Source: Prochlorococcus marinus str. MIT 0919 (GTDB taxonomy: Bacteria; Cyanobacteriota; Cyanobacteriia; PCC-6307; Cyanobiaceae). From it: a DNA stretch of 64,000 nt. Position 1 is the stretch's first letter, and each line of letters begins with the position of its first letter. This document shows positions 54,600-62,736 of this stretch, piece after piece. The DNA lies in assembly GCF_027359375.1 (NCBI RefSeq), contig NZ_CP114779.1:1-64000 (forward strand). The letters are read 5' to 3'. The notes under the pieces were generated by a model, which did not search any database, had not been told where the DNA came from, and saw nothing but the letters and a program-made list of their open reading frames with translations. The position numbers were made by a program, and so were the translations under genes.

Positions 54600-54727
54600 A
54601 TCTGAATTATGCAGCCTTAGCAGTTTTATTTCTTTTTAGATGATCCAGCTCAACACTTCATGCAGCTAGGAATCCTTCTTCTTAAAAAACCTTTGGAACA
54701 TCCAAACCAAGTAAATGGTTGAACCAA
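54595..54727. repeat. 133-bp repeat, copy 2
   Basis: Same as 47799-47931: integrase 3' end on the minus strand followed by the membrane peptide gene, which is complete here. Marks the end of an element unit next to att. Confidence 0.88.
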
Positions 54728-54758
54728 CTAACAAAAGCATTGGGAAGATTGTTTCCAT
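54666..54758 (-). CDS. 30-residue single-helix peptide at an element end, copy 2
   Basis: METIFPMLLLVGSTIYLVW then MFQRFFKKKDS. Differs from copy 1 (45190) in two residues. It lies 41 bp from the arm-like repeats and 87 bp from the tRNA fragment. Confidence 0.7.
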   Translation of the reverse strand: METIFPMLLLVGSTIYLVWMFQRFFKKKDS

Positions 54759-54799
54759 AAGTCCGTTAAATCCCTTTAAATTCGGTGATCCTCCTTACC

Positions 54800-54820
54800 T
54801 TTTGCGTGAATTTTGCGTGA
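54800..54820 (+). repeat. Arm-site-like direct repeats, TTTTGCGTGA x2
   Basis: Two 10-bp units at 11-bp period (54800-54809, 54811-54820), ending 24-25 bp before the att region. Confidence 0.75.
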
Positions 54821-54844
54821 CCCTGTGTAGGGCTATTCCCTCAG

Positions 54845-54893
54845 ATCCTAGTCGGGGCGACAGGATTCGAACCTGCGACCTAGTGCTCCCAAA
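54845..54893 (-). repeat. Partial tRNA-Pro (3' part), putative att site 2
   Basis: ATCCTAGTCGGGGCGACAGG onward, 49 bases shared with the right end (63038-63086), covering the tRNA 3' half to the anticodon loop. It defines the left end of the right segment. Confidence 0.93.
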
Positions 54894-55000
54894 ACACTAG
54901 GTGTACTTACCGCCATTACTAGAGTTATAAGCTACAAAGCCAGTTCTCAGCTAAAATTAAAATCCACTCTTGTTCAGAAAAGATCACAATAAGTTGCTTC

Positions 55001-55019
55001 TTTAGCACGCCTTTAGCAC
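55001..55019 (+). repeat. Arm-site-like direct repeats, TTTAGCAC x2 (left end)
   Basis: Two 8-bp units at 11-bp period, 107 bp inside att site 2. The same pair occurs at 62995, so both ends of the right segment carry it. Confidence 0.75.
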
Positions 55020-55051
55020 AATGATACCTATTGACCCCCAAGCACTAGGTG

Positions 55052-55270
55052 ATGCCAGATAAGTGGAAACCAACCCAAGAGCAACAGACAGGAGTGATCT
55101 CTAGCGTCAATGAATTTATTACCGATGAACTGAACGAATTGCAGAAAGCGCTGGATTGTCCCGATGAATTTATCTATGACTTCCTAGAAGAAATCAGAAA
55201 TCGTTGGTCACCAGATAGTTGCCATTCCAAAGCAAGACAACATAAAAAGGAGAATCCAGATGCCTATTAA
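55052..55270 (+). CDS. W-x-PTEEQ small protein, copy 2
   Basis: 72 residues from ATG 55052 (MPDKWKPTQEQQTGVISS); a GTG 3 bp earlier is possible. Shared pattern with 45447: W.PT.EQ and CPDEFI. It overlaps the integrase start by 11 bp, so it is translated with it; a recombination-direction role is an inference from this place. Confidence 0.7.
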   Translation: MPDKWKPTQEQQTGVISSVNEFITDELNELQKALDCPDEFIYDFLEEIRNRWSPDSCHSKARQHKKENPDAY

Positions 55271-56450
55271 GACTGAAACTGATCCTTGGGTAGGGAACTT
55301 TAGGGATTTATTAAAAGCTTCTATTGCAGATGGCGATCAATGGTTCGTTACTAACTACAAGGGCAAAATGCGCCTTCAAGTGAAAGTCGATGGAAAAGTT
55401 TCAACAAGAATCCTTCCTTTTGATTGGACTAAATCAGGAGCAGCCAAAGCACTTCCTTATATTCAGCAAATTTACAAAAGATATTCTTTAGCCAAAGGGA
55501 AAAAGACACTTGCTCAAGCCTGTGAAGTTACAAGTGCATCAGATTCAAAGCATGAATTGAAATGGGATGAGCTAATTACAGACTTCAGAAAGTTTGTTCC
55601 TAATGCTGGGGAATTGACGTGGAAGAAAAGTTATATACCCGTTCTTACGAAAGCTGGCGTATTAATGCAGCGGGCTAAAGGTAAACCGATTGATGGTGAA
55701 TCATTAATGCTCAAATCTTTAGAGCAATGGGAGCAAGGAACACGAGGAAGACAAATTGCTCGCCGTAGTCTTAGGAACTTTCTTGATTGGGCTGTTTTAC
55801 GTGGAAAGCTTCCAGCCGCTTATGCACCGCCTGCAACAGTTCCAGAAATCAGGAAGCCTAAAAGAATAGGGTTTGCTTTAAGTGATGTTCAGATACTTCG
55901 ATTAATTGAATCTGAAACCGATGAGAAGTGGAGATTCGGCCTACAACTTTTAAGCGTTTATGGATTACGTCCTGAAGAATTGAGATTTTTAAGGTTCAAA
56001 GGCAATGAACTTTGGTCGATCTATCAAAAATCAAAAGGTGGAACAAAAGGAGATAAAACTGAACCTCGCAGATTGCATCCTTTACTGCTTACCAATATGG
56101 ATGGAGAGATTATTGATTGGAAGTTAGAGAAGCGATTAAAAGCTGGTGAATCACTCCCACCTTTAGGACAAGAAGGTAAAGGATCTGAAGCACTTCGTAC
56201 ACGCTTAAGAGGTAAAGCTGTTTGGAAAGCACTCCAAAAAGAAGCGGAACATATAGGAGAGGTTTTAGTCCCCTACACATTCCGCCATCGGTATGCAAAA
56301 CAATCTCATGCTGCTGGTTTCCCTGTTTCTAATATTGCCGCTGCGATGGGGCACACGATTGAAGTTCACTTAGAAAGTTATGCCCGCTTTGTTCCTGATG
56401 GAACTGCTGATCTTTACGCCAAAAGAAATAAAACTGCTAAGGCTGCATAA
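55260..56450 (+). CDS. int: Tyrosine recombinase (integrase)
   Basis: 396 residues. An N-terminal arm-binding region (about 1-95), a core-binding domain (about 100-190) and a catalytic domain with R237 (YGLRPEELRF), the FRH triad R342-H343, GH (364-365) and the tyrosine nucleophile Y374 in LESYARF. The usual first histidine of HxxR is a tyrosine (Y339), a change seen in some active families. It should recombine att in the tRNA-Pro 3' half. Three fragments of its 3' end lie elsewhere in the island. Confidence 0.93.
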   Translation: MPIKTETDPWVGNFRDLLKASIADGDQWFVTNYKGKMRLQVKVDGKVSTRILPFDWTKSGAAKALPYIQQIYKRYSLAKGKKTLAQACEVTSASDSKHELKWDELITDFRKFVPNAGELTWKKSYIPVLTKAGVLMQRAKGKPIDGESLMLKSLEQWEQGTRGRQIARRSLRNFLDWAVLRGKLPAAYAPPATVPEIRKPKRIGFALSDVQILRLIESETDEKWRFGLQLLSVYGLRPEELRFLRFKGNELWSIYQKSKGGTKGDKTEPRRLHPLLLTNMDGEIIDWKLEKRLKAGESLPPLGQEGKGSEALRTRLRGKAVWKALQKEAEHIGEVLVPYTFRHRYAKQSHAAGFPVSNIAAAMGHTIEVHLESYARFVPDGTADLYAKRNKTAKAA

Positions 56451-56457
56451 TTCAGAT

Positions 56458-56847
56458 ATGAAACGCTTACTACTTCCCCTACTCGCTGCGCTGGCACTCT
56501 CAATAGTGGGGTGTAAGAGTAATCAATCTGAAAAGGATCTTGTCTATCTGGAGTGCTCTAGGACTCTTCAAGACAATGGAGAAAAATGGATTACAAAATA
56601 CGCCATCAATATTGAGGCGAATACAGTTGATTTTTATAGCCAATTAGATTCTTTCTCTAAGCCAGTCAAATATGGACCAGACAAGGTTGAAATTACAGAT
56701 ACTAATATCATCATTTCTGGCCATGGAGTCTCTATGGATTTAGGCGGAGAGACAACAATCAATAGATCTACTTTGAAGTTGAGATTTAAATATCCTCATG
56801 GAGCTAGTCTTGAAGCTTCTTGTAAAAGCATTGAAGACCCTGCATGA
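56458..56847 (+). CDS. Lipoprotein
   Basis: 129 residues, starts 7 bp after the integrase stop. Signal peptide with lipobox ALSIVGC (C at about 19) and a beta-rich mature domain. The same spacer and ATG recur before other exported genes (54599, 47806), so this spot receives exported cargo. Function unknown. Confidence 0.7.
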   Translation: MKRLLLPLLAALALSIVGCKSNQSEKDLVYLECSRTLQDNGEKWITKYAINIEANTVDFYSQLDSFSKPVKYGPDKVEITDTNIIISGHGVSMDLGGETTINRSTLKLRFKYPHGASLEASCKSIEDPA

Positions 56848-56901
56848 AGACCTGAGCTAGGTCAGCTATAAAGGGGATAAGAGAGGAGGGCTATTGGAAT
56901 T

Positions 56902-57615
56902 ATGAAAAAAGTAAAGAATGACTTTCTGTTAAAAGATAAAGATGGAAAAGAACTATGGCTATGGACTGAAGCTGATACTGCTTTCGATTCAATTAAGAAT
57001 GCATGTGATATTGATACTTTAAGGTATTATGTGTTGACCGGTGTATATAGGTTAAATTTAAAGATAACTGACTGGTATGTCGAAAATACCCAGCAGAGTA
57101 TCTATACCGAAACCGTTAATTTCTTCGATAAACATGAAGATGAAATTGTTAGATATGTTATGGATAATAGCAATATGCTTAAGGAAGGAATTGATCTCAA
57201 TGTGTTTGCCAAAACTGATTTTGTATCGACATATATTGAATTGATTTCAGAGAAAATTTACAATGAAGCTAAGCCCAACTCTGCATTATGGGAACTTTAC
57301 CTCGACTATGAAGAAGAGGATCTAGAAAATATTTGGTGCGGGAGTAGATGCATTGGAGGAGCAGCACATTGTCATCAAACTGAGGCTGAAACTGTTCCAT
57401 TCTTTGATAAACATGAAGATGAAATTGTTAGCTATATTATTAATCACTGGGATGAGTGTATCCTTACCGATTTGTTTGAGGAAAGCAAAGGCAATCTAAA
57501 CAAGTATAAGAATGATGTTGTCTGGTTTTATATTGAATGGGCTGCGCAAAGACATCTGCCTTTCATATATAAACAAGAAGAAGAAGAAGAAGAAGACTAC
57601 GATGACGAGGAATGA
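56902..57615 (+). CDS. Protein with two FFDKHEDEIV repeats
   Basis: 237 residues, acidic and helical. The segment ETV.FFDKHEDEIV occurs twice (about 70-85 and 165-180), so it is a duplicated domain. The C-terminus is a run of E and D. Resembles phage-borne 'DUF7222-like' proteins in composition; I cannot confirm this. Cytoplasmic. Confidence 0.6.
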   Translation: MKKVKNDFLLKDKDGKELWLWTEADTAFDSIKNACDIDTLRYYVLTGVYRLNLKITDWYVENTQQSIYTETVNFFDKHEDEIVRYVMDNSNMLKEGIDLNVFAKTDFVSTYIELISEKIYNEAKPNSALWELYLDYEEEDLENIWCGSRCIGGAAHCHQTEAETVPFFDKHEDEIVSYIINHWDECILTDLFEESKGNLNKYKNDVVWFYIEWAAQRHLPFIYKQEEEEEEDYDDEE

Positions 57616-57618
57616 GAA

Positions 57619-57715
57619 ATCGACCAACTCGCAAGCAGAAGTAATCACCTCGTCCTTACTGGACGCTTTAGTGATGTTCATTAGATTAAAAAAAATGCTT
57701 TTGTCGATGGAGGAC
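57619..57715 (-). pseudogene. Inverted fragment of the 47046 gene
   Basis: On the minus strand, the first 21 codons (MNITKASSKDEVITSACELV) and 5' flank of the 47046 gene, with a few changes, joined to the end of the FFDKHEDEIV gene. It is a junction of exchanged modules. The rest of the gap (57716-57893) has no gene. Confidence 0.85.
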
Positions 57716-57893
57716 TCATGCCCTTCGCTGTCGACCTACTAAGTCTAGGTTCTTCTGGGCTTTATAACAGTGGGTTATCCGAAAGGCAGACAAATTGTTT
57801 AGCGTAGGCTTTCTAAAGTAGGGACACAAGCAGAAATAGAGTCATACAAAGGGATTTAATGAATTTGTTAAGTAGATTCAATCAAAGTTACCT

Positions 57894-58115
57894 TTACAGT
57901 TGCTTGTGAAGTACTCCAGTAGGTCGCCATTGTGTAATCCCTGCCATGTGTTCCTTTAATGGAGCCTTGCCGCGAGGTTCTAATTCCAAATATTTACGCC
58001 CATTGACCTCCTTTAAATAGTCATCGAGCCAACCATCAGAAATCATCCGATAAATTTGTGATCTCGACTTGTAGCCCAACTGTTTGGCGGTTTCGCCTAT
58101 AGAACAAAGTTTCAT
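57894..58115 (-). CDS. Excisionase-like HTH protein (AlpA/MerR type)
   Basis: 73 residues with a winged helix-turn-helix near the start (CSIGETAKQLGYKSRSQIYR). Such small proteins act as recombination directionality factors or as repressors of the element. The place in the segment supports that use, but it is inferred. Confidence 0.7.
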   Translation of the reverse strand: MKLCSIGETAKQLGYKSRSQIYRMISDGWLDDYLKEVNGRKYLELEPRGKAPLKEHMAGITQWRPTGVLHKQL

Positions 58116-58333
58116 GATGGAATGGTTTTGGTTTTAAAAAAGTGTCTGTACTTATTTCTGTTAAAACCCTTTAAACACTCGTTAATTGTCGGTAAAATAT
58201 TTAATTGCCGTCAACTTGTCCATGCTTTAAAAAGCTGTGGCTAGCTGAAATTTGAGGTGCGAATATACCCTCAAAAGATTGATATAAAAGGACCCATGCA
58301 ACAAGTTCATAATATTTACTGTTACTTCTTGAA

Positions 58334-59191
58334 TCAAGAAAAGAATGAGCCTTGGACATTCTCCCTTTGCTTACTGTCAGCTTGATGAACTGCTTTTGCA
58401 TACTGTTCTGAATAAGCACAGTTTTTACAACACTCATTCGGTTCAGGGATTTGATGCTGATTCATAAGAGCAACCATCTCATCAACTTCTTCTTCGATCC
58501 AATAGCTATTCCAGTTATAGGGAACGAGGTATTCGTCAAAGTTCATCGTCTTATGGAAGCCATCGTCATCTCTTTTGGCATTGCAGACCAAGAAGTAAGA
58601 CGTTGGATGGACATCAAACCCCATACCTGAAAGCAGATAGGCATAGAAATCCATTTGAATCTTGTATCCATCGTGATATGGATCATCTAAATAGTCTTGC
58701 TTATCAACAACACCATTCTTTGCTTGAGATTTGTAGTCCACCACGATTAACTGCTTGGTTCTGGTGTCCTGCCATATATCGTCGACTCCTCCCGTCAAAA
58801 TAATGCTGGTGTCTTTGTGTCTAAGCATCAATCCACGATGAAGAGAATTTCTCCAGTTATCCATTTCTGGATGATCAAAAGGAACTACATGTCCTAACCC
58901 ATTAGCAGCAAATAAACGATGTGGTGTCTGAGTTTCTCGGCACTCATCAAATTCTTTTTTAAGTAGAAGGTCAGTGGTTTCATTGAGAGTCCAACCGGGT
59001 GTTCCAGGCGGATCAAGACCCATGACTCGATCTAGATAAAAGCATCTTTTACAAGTCAGGAAGTTTGAGAAACGACCTCTACTGATCTTGAAATCTGCTG
59101 TTTGATTAGGTTTATAAGAAGACGATTCTCTACTACGGACTCCAGTTGCTTTTACAGGTTCTTTTTTGCCGTTTCTTTTGAGGTCAATCAT
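58334..59191 (-). CDS. PD-(D/E)XK nuclease, Cas4/RecB-like
   Basis: 285 residues. Catalytic core GGVDDIW (134-140) and VVDYKS (D152, K154). Cysteines at 47 and 50 (CKRCFYLDRVMGL) and a C-terminal group (ECCKNCAYSEQY, about 252-264) could hold a 4Fe-4S cluster as in Cas4 and AddB. Expected activity: DNA end trimming. No CRISPR nearby. Last gene of the TPR operon; the first 17 codons are duplicated at 44331. Confidence 0.85.
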   Translation of the reverse strand: MIDLKRNGKKEPVKATGVRSRESSSYKPNQTADFKISRGRFSNFLTCKRCFYLDRVMGLDPPGTPGWTLNETTDLLLKKEFDECRETQTPHRLFAANGLGHVVPFDHPEMDNWRNSLHRGLMLRHKDTSIILTGGVDDIWQDTRTKQLIVVDYKSQAKNGVVDKQDYLDDPYHDGYKIQMDFYAYLLSGMGFDVHPTSYFLVCNAKRDDDGFHKTMNFDEYLVPYNWNSYWIEEEVDEMVALMNQHQIPEPNECCKNCAYSEQYAKAVHQADSKQRENVQGSFFS

Positions 59192-59194
59192 TTA

Positions 59195-59359
59195 TTAATC
59201 GCTTCTTGTTATCCCCATGTTTCCCATTTCTCTATCTTTTTTCATCTCTTCTTTGATCTTTTCGTAATAAGCAACTTCTTCAGGATCTTCTGAGCCAAGA
59301 CCATATCCCATAGTCGCTGCTATATAAATCTTGTGTTGCCTATGCGAGCTCAAAGTCAT
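59195..59359 (-). CDS. 54-residue helical protein
   Basis: MTLSSHRQHKIYIAATMGYG front then an acidic/basic helix. Stop is 3 bp before the nuclease start, and its start is next to the stop of the upstream gene, so it is an operon member. Function unknown. Confidence 0.6.
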   Translation of the reverse strand: MTLSSHRQHKIYIAATMGYGLGSEDPEEVAYYEKIKEEMKKDREMGNMGITRSD

Positions 59360-59548
59360 TTAATTACCACTCCAAAACTTCAAAATTGATAGAACAGTAA
59401 TTGCAATCACTCCGTAGGTCCATATAGTTCCACTGTTGTCCGATAACTTCTCCATCCATAACGGCAGACCTTTGTTGTCAATAATTAGGATATAGACGAA
59501 CCCAAGTATTAAAACAGGTATTACAAAGGCTAGGAACAATTCATTCAC
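59360..59548 (-). CDS. Two-helix membrane protein
   Basis: 62 residues: helix 1 (about 4-24), a polar loop (DNKGLPLWMEKLSD), helix 2 (about 40-57). Overlaps the upstream TPR gene by 8 bp. Confidence 0.65.
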   Translation of the reverse strand: MNELFLAFVIPVLILGFVYILIIDNKGLPLWMEKLSDNSGTIWTYGVIAITVLSILKFWSGN

Positions 59549-60350
59549 AATGCTGCTTCAATAATTCAGCCGTATCTTCATCACCTAATTCTGCTGCTTT
59601 CTTCCAATCTTCACAGGCACCTTTGATGTCTCCGGAAGACAACTTTAAATTAGCTCGATTATTATATGCAAGTACCTTTAGGGGGTCAATTTCTATTGCT
59701 TTGGTGTAGTCAGATAGTGCATCTGGAAGTTGATTAAGCGTAAATTTAATGTATCCCCGATTATTGAATGCATCATAATTGTTAGAGTTAATCTCAATTG
59801 CCTTCGAGTAGTCCTCGATTGCTCCTCTAAAATCATTTAGTTGAACTTTTGCATTCGCTCGATAAATGAAAGCAATTTCTAAAAGTGGATCAAGCCTAAT
59901 TGATTGAGTGTAATCATCAATAGCATCTGCATATTGCTCTAAGTCAAACTTGCAGAGTCCACGGTTCAAAAACGACCCAATAATAAGGTCTAAATCAACG
60001 GCTATAGCCTTCGTATAATCATCTGTACCACCCAACATAGTTCTCGTATAATCATCTATAGCACCATTTAAATCTCCTAACTGAGTCTTAACATTGCTGC
60101 GATTGTAATAAGCAAGAGCATATTTTGGATTAATTTCTATTGCCTTTGTTAAATCATCTAATGCACCTTGATAGTCACCTAACTTTCCCTTAGCATTACT
60201 ACGATTGAAATAAGCAATGTAATCTTTTGGGTTCAGCTCAATTACTTTATTGAATTCTAAAAGTGATCCAGAGTAATCATTGCAATTAAATTTTTTGTTG
60301 CCATTCTCGTAATACTCTTCGATTAAACGTTGACTTTCTTCTTCCATCAT
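59541..60350 (-). CDS. TPR-repeat protein (269 aa)
   Basis: About seven tetratricopeptide units, each with A.A...R...K..LGD...A..D...AI pattern (for example SNAKGKLGDYQGALDDLTKA). The last unit (GDIKGACEDWKKAAELGDED) is shared with the upstream protein. TPRs bind proteins. No signal peptide. Starts on the last base of the upstream stop. Confidence 0.85.
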   Translation of the reverse strand: MMEEESQRLIEEYYENGNKKFNCNDYSGSLLEFNKVIELNPKDYIAYFNRSNAKGKLGDYQGALDDLTKAIEINPKYALAYYNRSNVKTQLGDLNGAIDDYTRTMLGGTDDYTKAIAVDLDLIIGSFLNRGLCKFDLEQYADAIDDYTQSIRLDPLLEIAFIYRANAKVQLNDFRGAIEDYSKAIEINSNNYDAFNNRGYIKFTLNQLPDALSDYTKAIEIDPLKVLAYNNRANLKLSSGDIKGACEDWKKAAELGDEDTAELLKQHCE

Positions 60351-61573
60351 TAGTCAGCATGTTCCTTCAATAATTCCGCCGCACCCTCATCACCTAAATC
60401 TGCTGCTTTTTTCCAATCTTCACAGGCACCTTTGAGGTCTCCTAATGCTTTTTGTGCACGACCTCTCTCAAAATAAAAAGATGCATCTATATACTCATCT
60501 CCAGATGCAACATTGTTAATAACAATGTTGGTTAGTCGATTTGCTGCTATTTCATCATCTATCCACTTAATTGCATCCTCATGTCTACCTAGATCATTAT
60601 AATATGATGCAATATCTGTATCTAAATCATCTAATTTAGGATCAATTTTATATGCTTTAAGTGCATCAGATAGTGCTCCTTCATAGTCTTTTAAGTAGTT
60701 TCTCGCTTTAGATCGAGTAAAGTAAGCATAAGCATTTGTCTGATCTAATTCAATTGCTTTGTCTAAATATTTGATTGATTCTGCTTCAGAGTTAGATATT
60801 TCACTGTAAAGAATATCTCCTAATTTATAATATGCATCAGCACGCTTTGGATCAATTTCGATAACTTTTTTGAAATCGACTACTGCTTCTTCAAAGTCAT
60901 AATTTCCCTCGTATGCTAGACCTCTATTAAAGTAAGCATCACTGTTGCTTGGGTCAACCTCTATTGAATTTGTATAAAAAGGAATCGCTTCTTCTTCACC
61001 TTCAGAATCCAAGTATAAATTACCAAGATTAAAATATGCTTTTGCATTATTAGGGTTTATCTCTATCGATTTATTGAAATCATTAATTGCACCTTGTAGA
61101 TCATTATTCTTATAATTGCAAGCACCACGATTAAAATATGCACTAGCATTATTTGAATTAATGTCTATTGCTTTATTGAAATCATTAGTTGCTTCTAAAA
61201 GGTTTCCTAAGTTCATTTGACATCCACCCCTTATGTTAAACAATGCTGAACTCTGAGGATCATTTAGGGATGTCTCATTAACTTCTATTGCTTGATTTAG
61301 TTCATCAAGTGCCCCGTTTTGATCTCCAACCTTCAACTTTTCCATAGCATTCATAACTAATTCTTTTTCCTTCTCTTTATTAGAGTCTTGACTTTGATTT
61401 TCGGGGTGAGCATTCAGTCCCTTTTCATCTCTTCCAGCAATCATCAAACCTCCCGCAAAAAAAACAACAGTCGATCCAATAATGACTGGTTTATCTACTT
61501 TCAACAAAGAAAGACCAGCAGCAGCAGCAGCAGCACCAATCCCTAAGGCAATCGCAGTATTCCTGAATTTCAT
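60350..61573 (-). CDS. Membrane-anchored TPR protein (407 aa)
   Basis: Two N-terminal hydrophobic segments (about 6-24 and 30-46) anchor a TPR domain of about ten units (from about 70), such as DLQGAINDFNKSIEINPNNA. Ends with LGDLKGACEDWKKAADLGDE. Probably a scaffold at the membrane for the rest of the operon, including the nuclease. First gene; its A-rich GCA codon run near the start is a short repeat. Confidence 0.85.
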   Translation of the reverse strand: MKFRNTAIALGIGAAAAAAGLSLLKVDKPVIIGSTVVFFAGGLMIAGRDEKGLNAHPENQSQDSNKEKEKELVMNAMEKLKVGDQNGALDELNQAIEVNETSLNDPQSSALFNIRGGCQMNLGNLLEATNDFNKAIDINSNNASAYFNRGACNYKNNDLQGAINDFNKSIEINPNNAKAYFNLGNLYLDSEGEEEAIPFYTNSIEVDPSNSDAYFNRGLAYEGNYDFEEAVVDFKKVIEIDPKRADAYYKLGDILYSEISNSEAESIKYLDKAIELDQTNAYAYFTRSKARNYLKDYEGALSDALKAYKIDPKLDDLDTDIASYYNDLGRHEDAIKWIDDEIAANRLTNIVINNVASGDEYIDASFYFERGRAQKALGDLKGACEDWKKAADLGDEGAAELLKEHAD

Positions 61574-61660
61574 TCAGACCGTCTGACTACCTAGGTAATC
61601 TAGGAATGCAGTCGATCCCGTTAGAAAATTGTAAATTTTAGTATTGAACAATAGATAAAA

Positions 61661-61831
61661 GTGATATTCAAATCTGATGACGGCAAATCCTTTAACCAAG
61701 AACAAGCAATAGATCTGTTGGTGTCCTTAGTTGCGACTGACCTCAACTCAGAAAAGAAGTGGAGAGGTTTCTATAACTCACTATCAAGTACTGAACTTCA
61801 AGGAGAGTGGGACTATTACTGGAAGAAATAG
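61661..61831 (+). CDS. 56-residue soluble protein
   Basis: GTG start; IFKSDDGKSFNQEQAIDLL front, then a Trp-rich end (GEWDYYWKK). First of six small plus-strand genes ending before tRNA-Pro. No clear ribosome-binding site. Confidence 0.5.
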   Translation: MIFKSDDGKSFNQEQAIDLLVSLVATDLNSEKKWRGFYNSLSSTELQGEWDYYWKK

Positions 61832-61984
61832 GGGTATAAAAAGCAAAATATTTTATACCTACGCAGAATTTACAGCATCTATATCAGAAGTAGTACTGGA
61901 ATAGTGAGGGGATGGATGCAGTTTCCCTTCACGCGTATTGGAATTAGATTGCAGGTCCCTTCTCAATCTTTGCTAAAAAACAAA

Positions 61985-62161
61985 ATGAGTACTGATTGGC
62001 AAGACAATTCATGGCAACAAGAATTTTTAGAGATGAAAGCACATAAACCTAAAGACATAAAACTATTAATGGATGGGCCTAGAGGTTTGATGGATGCAAT
62101 GAAACTTGGTTCTCTCCATGAGGAATACAAGCGATTGAAGAAGAGGCAAAACAATGAGTGA
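61985..62161 (+). CDS. 58-residue W-x-EF family protein
   Basis: From ATG 61985 (MSTDWQDNSWQQEFLEMK), with LLMDGPRGLMDAMKLGSL. Shares W.x.EF and L.DGP with the next gene and with 29199. Overlaps the next start by 8 bp. Confidence 0.6.
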   Translation: MSTDWQDNSWQQEFLEMKAHKPKDIKLLMDGPRGLMDAMKLGSLHEEYKRLKKRQNNE

Positions 62162-62417
62162 CATCAATTGGAGAGAAGAATTATTGGACTCTGCAAAGTT
62201 CAATCAAAAAGAAGACAAGTTTTTGAAGGATGGTCCAAAGTCATTAACTGATAGTTGGTTTCTTAGCGCTCTGTATACACGTTGGAAAAAGATGAAAGGT
62301 TATAGAGAACCTCCTACATCTAATTACCAAAGTTCATTTCTGGAATGGGAGCATCGACTTGCAAAAGGAGAGTTTTATGTCCTTACTGAAAAGGACTTCT
62401 CCTATCCAGACTGGTAG
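62154..62417 (+). CDS. 87-residue W-x-EE family protein
   Basis: MSDINWREELLDSAKF then FLKDGPKSLTDSWFLSALYT: the same plan as the upstream protein. Soluble. The two look like a tandem duplication with divergence. Confidence 0.65.
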   Translation: MSDINWREELLDSAKFNQKEDKFLKDGPKSLTDSWFLSALYTRWKKMKGYREPPTSNYQSSFLEWEHRLAKGEFYVLTEKDFSYPDW

Positions 62418-62423
62418 CAACCT

Positions 62424-62567
62424 ATGCAATTGATTGAACAGCACAAGAAATTTATTGCTTGGTATCAAGAGAAACTTGGTCTGTCTGATTATGGATTGCT
62501 TTGGTTTGTTTTTTTTAAAGGAGTATTCCTCACTCTGATCATTGAGCGACTAATCATTCATCGTTGA
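62424..62567 (+). CDS. 47-residue single-helix membrane peptide
   Basis: MQLIEQHKKFIAWYQEKLG then SDYGLLWFVFFKGVFLTLII. Relative of 42055 (QLG.S.Y.L.W) and of 62736. 6 bp after the preceding stop. Confidence 0.65.
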   Translation: MQLIEQHKKFIAWYQEKLGLSDYGLLWFVFFKGVFLTLIIERLIIHR

Positions 62568-62574
62568 GGTTCCT

Positions 62575-62736
62575 ATGACTATTGATTGGAATATTGCCAG
62601 AAAGCATTGCACTGAAAAGAACTGGAAATGGACGCTGGATTTGATCGACAAATATCAGAAGGAGATGGAAGAACTAAAGGATGAGAATGTGAAACTCAAG
62701 CGACAATTAGTTCTTCGCTCTCAACTGAATAAGTAA
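62575..62736 (+). CDS. 53-residue coiled-coil protein, relative of 31552
   Basis: MTIDWNIARKHCTEKNWKW then a charged helix. Homologous to the protein at 31552. Its stop shares a base with the next start (TAATG). Confidence 0.7.
   Translation: MTIDWNIARKHCTEKNWKWTLDLIDKYQKEMEELKDENVKLKRQLVLRSQLNK

Noticed and set aside
58201-58437. 78-codon minus-strand frame after the Cas4-like nuclease
   Set aside because: Overlaps the end of the nuclease gene in another frame and lacks coding character.
58334-59191. CRISPR-Cas locus because of the Cas4-like nuclease
   Set aside because: No repeat-spacer array and no other cas gene in the window; the family is also common in other systems.
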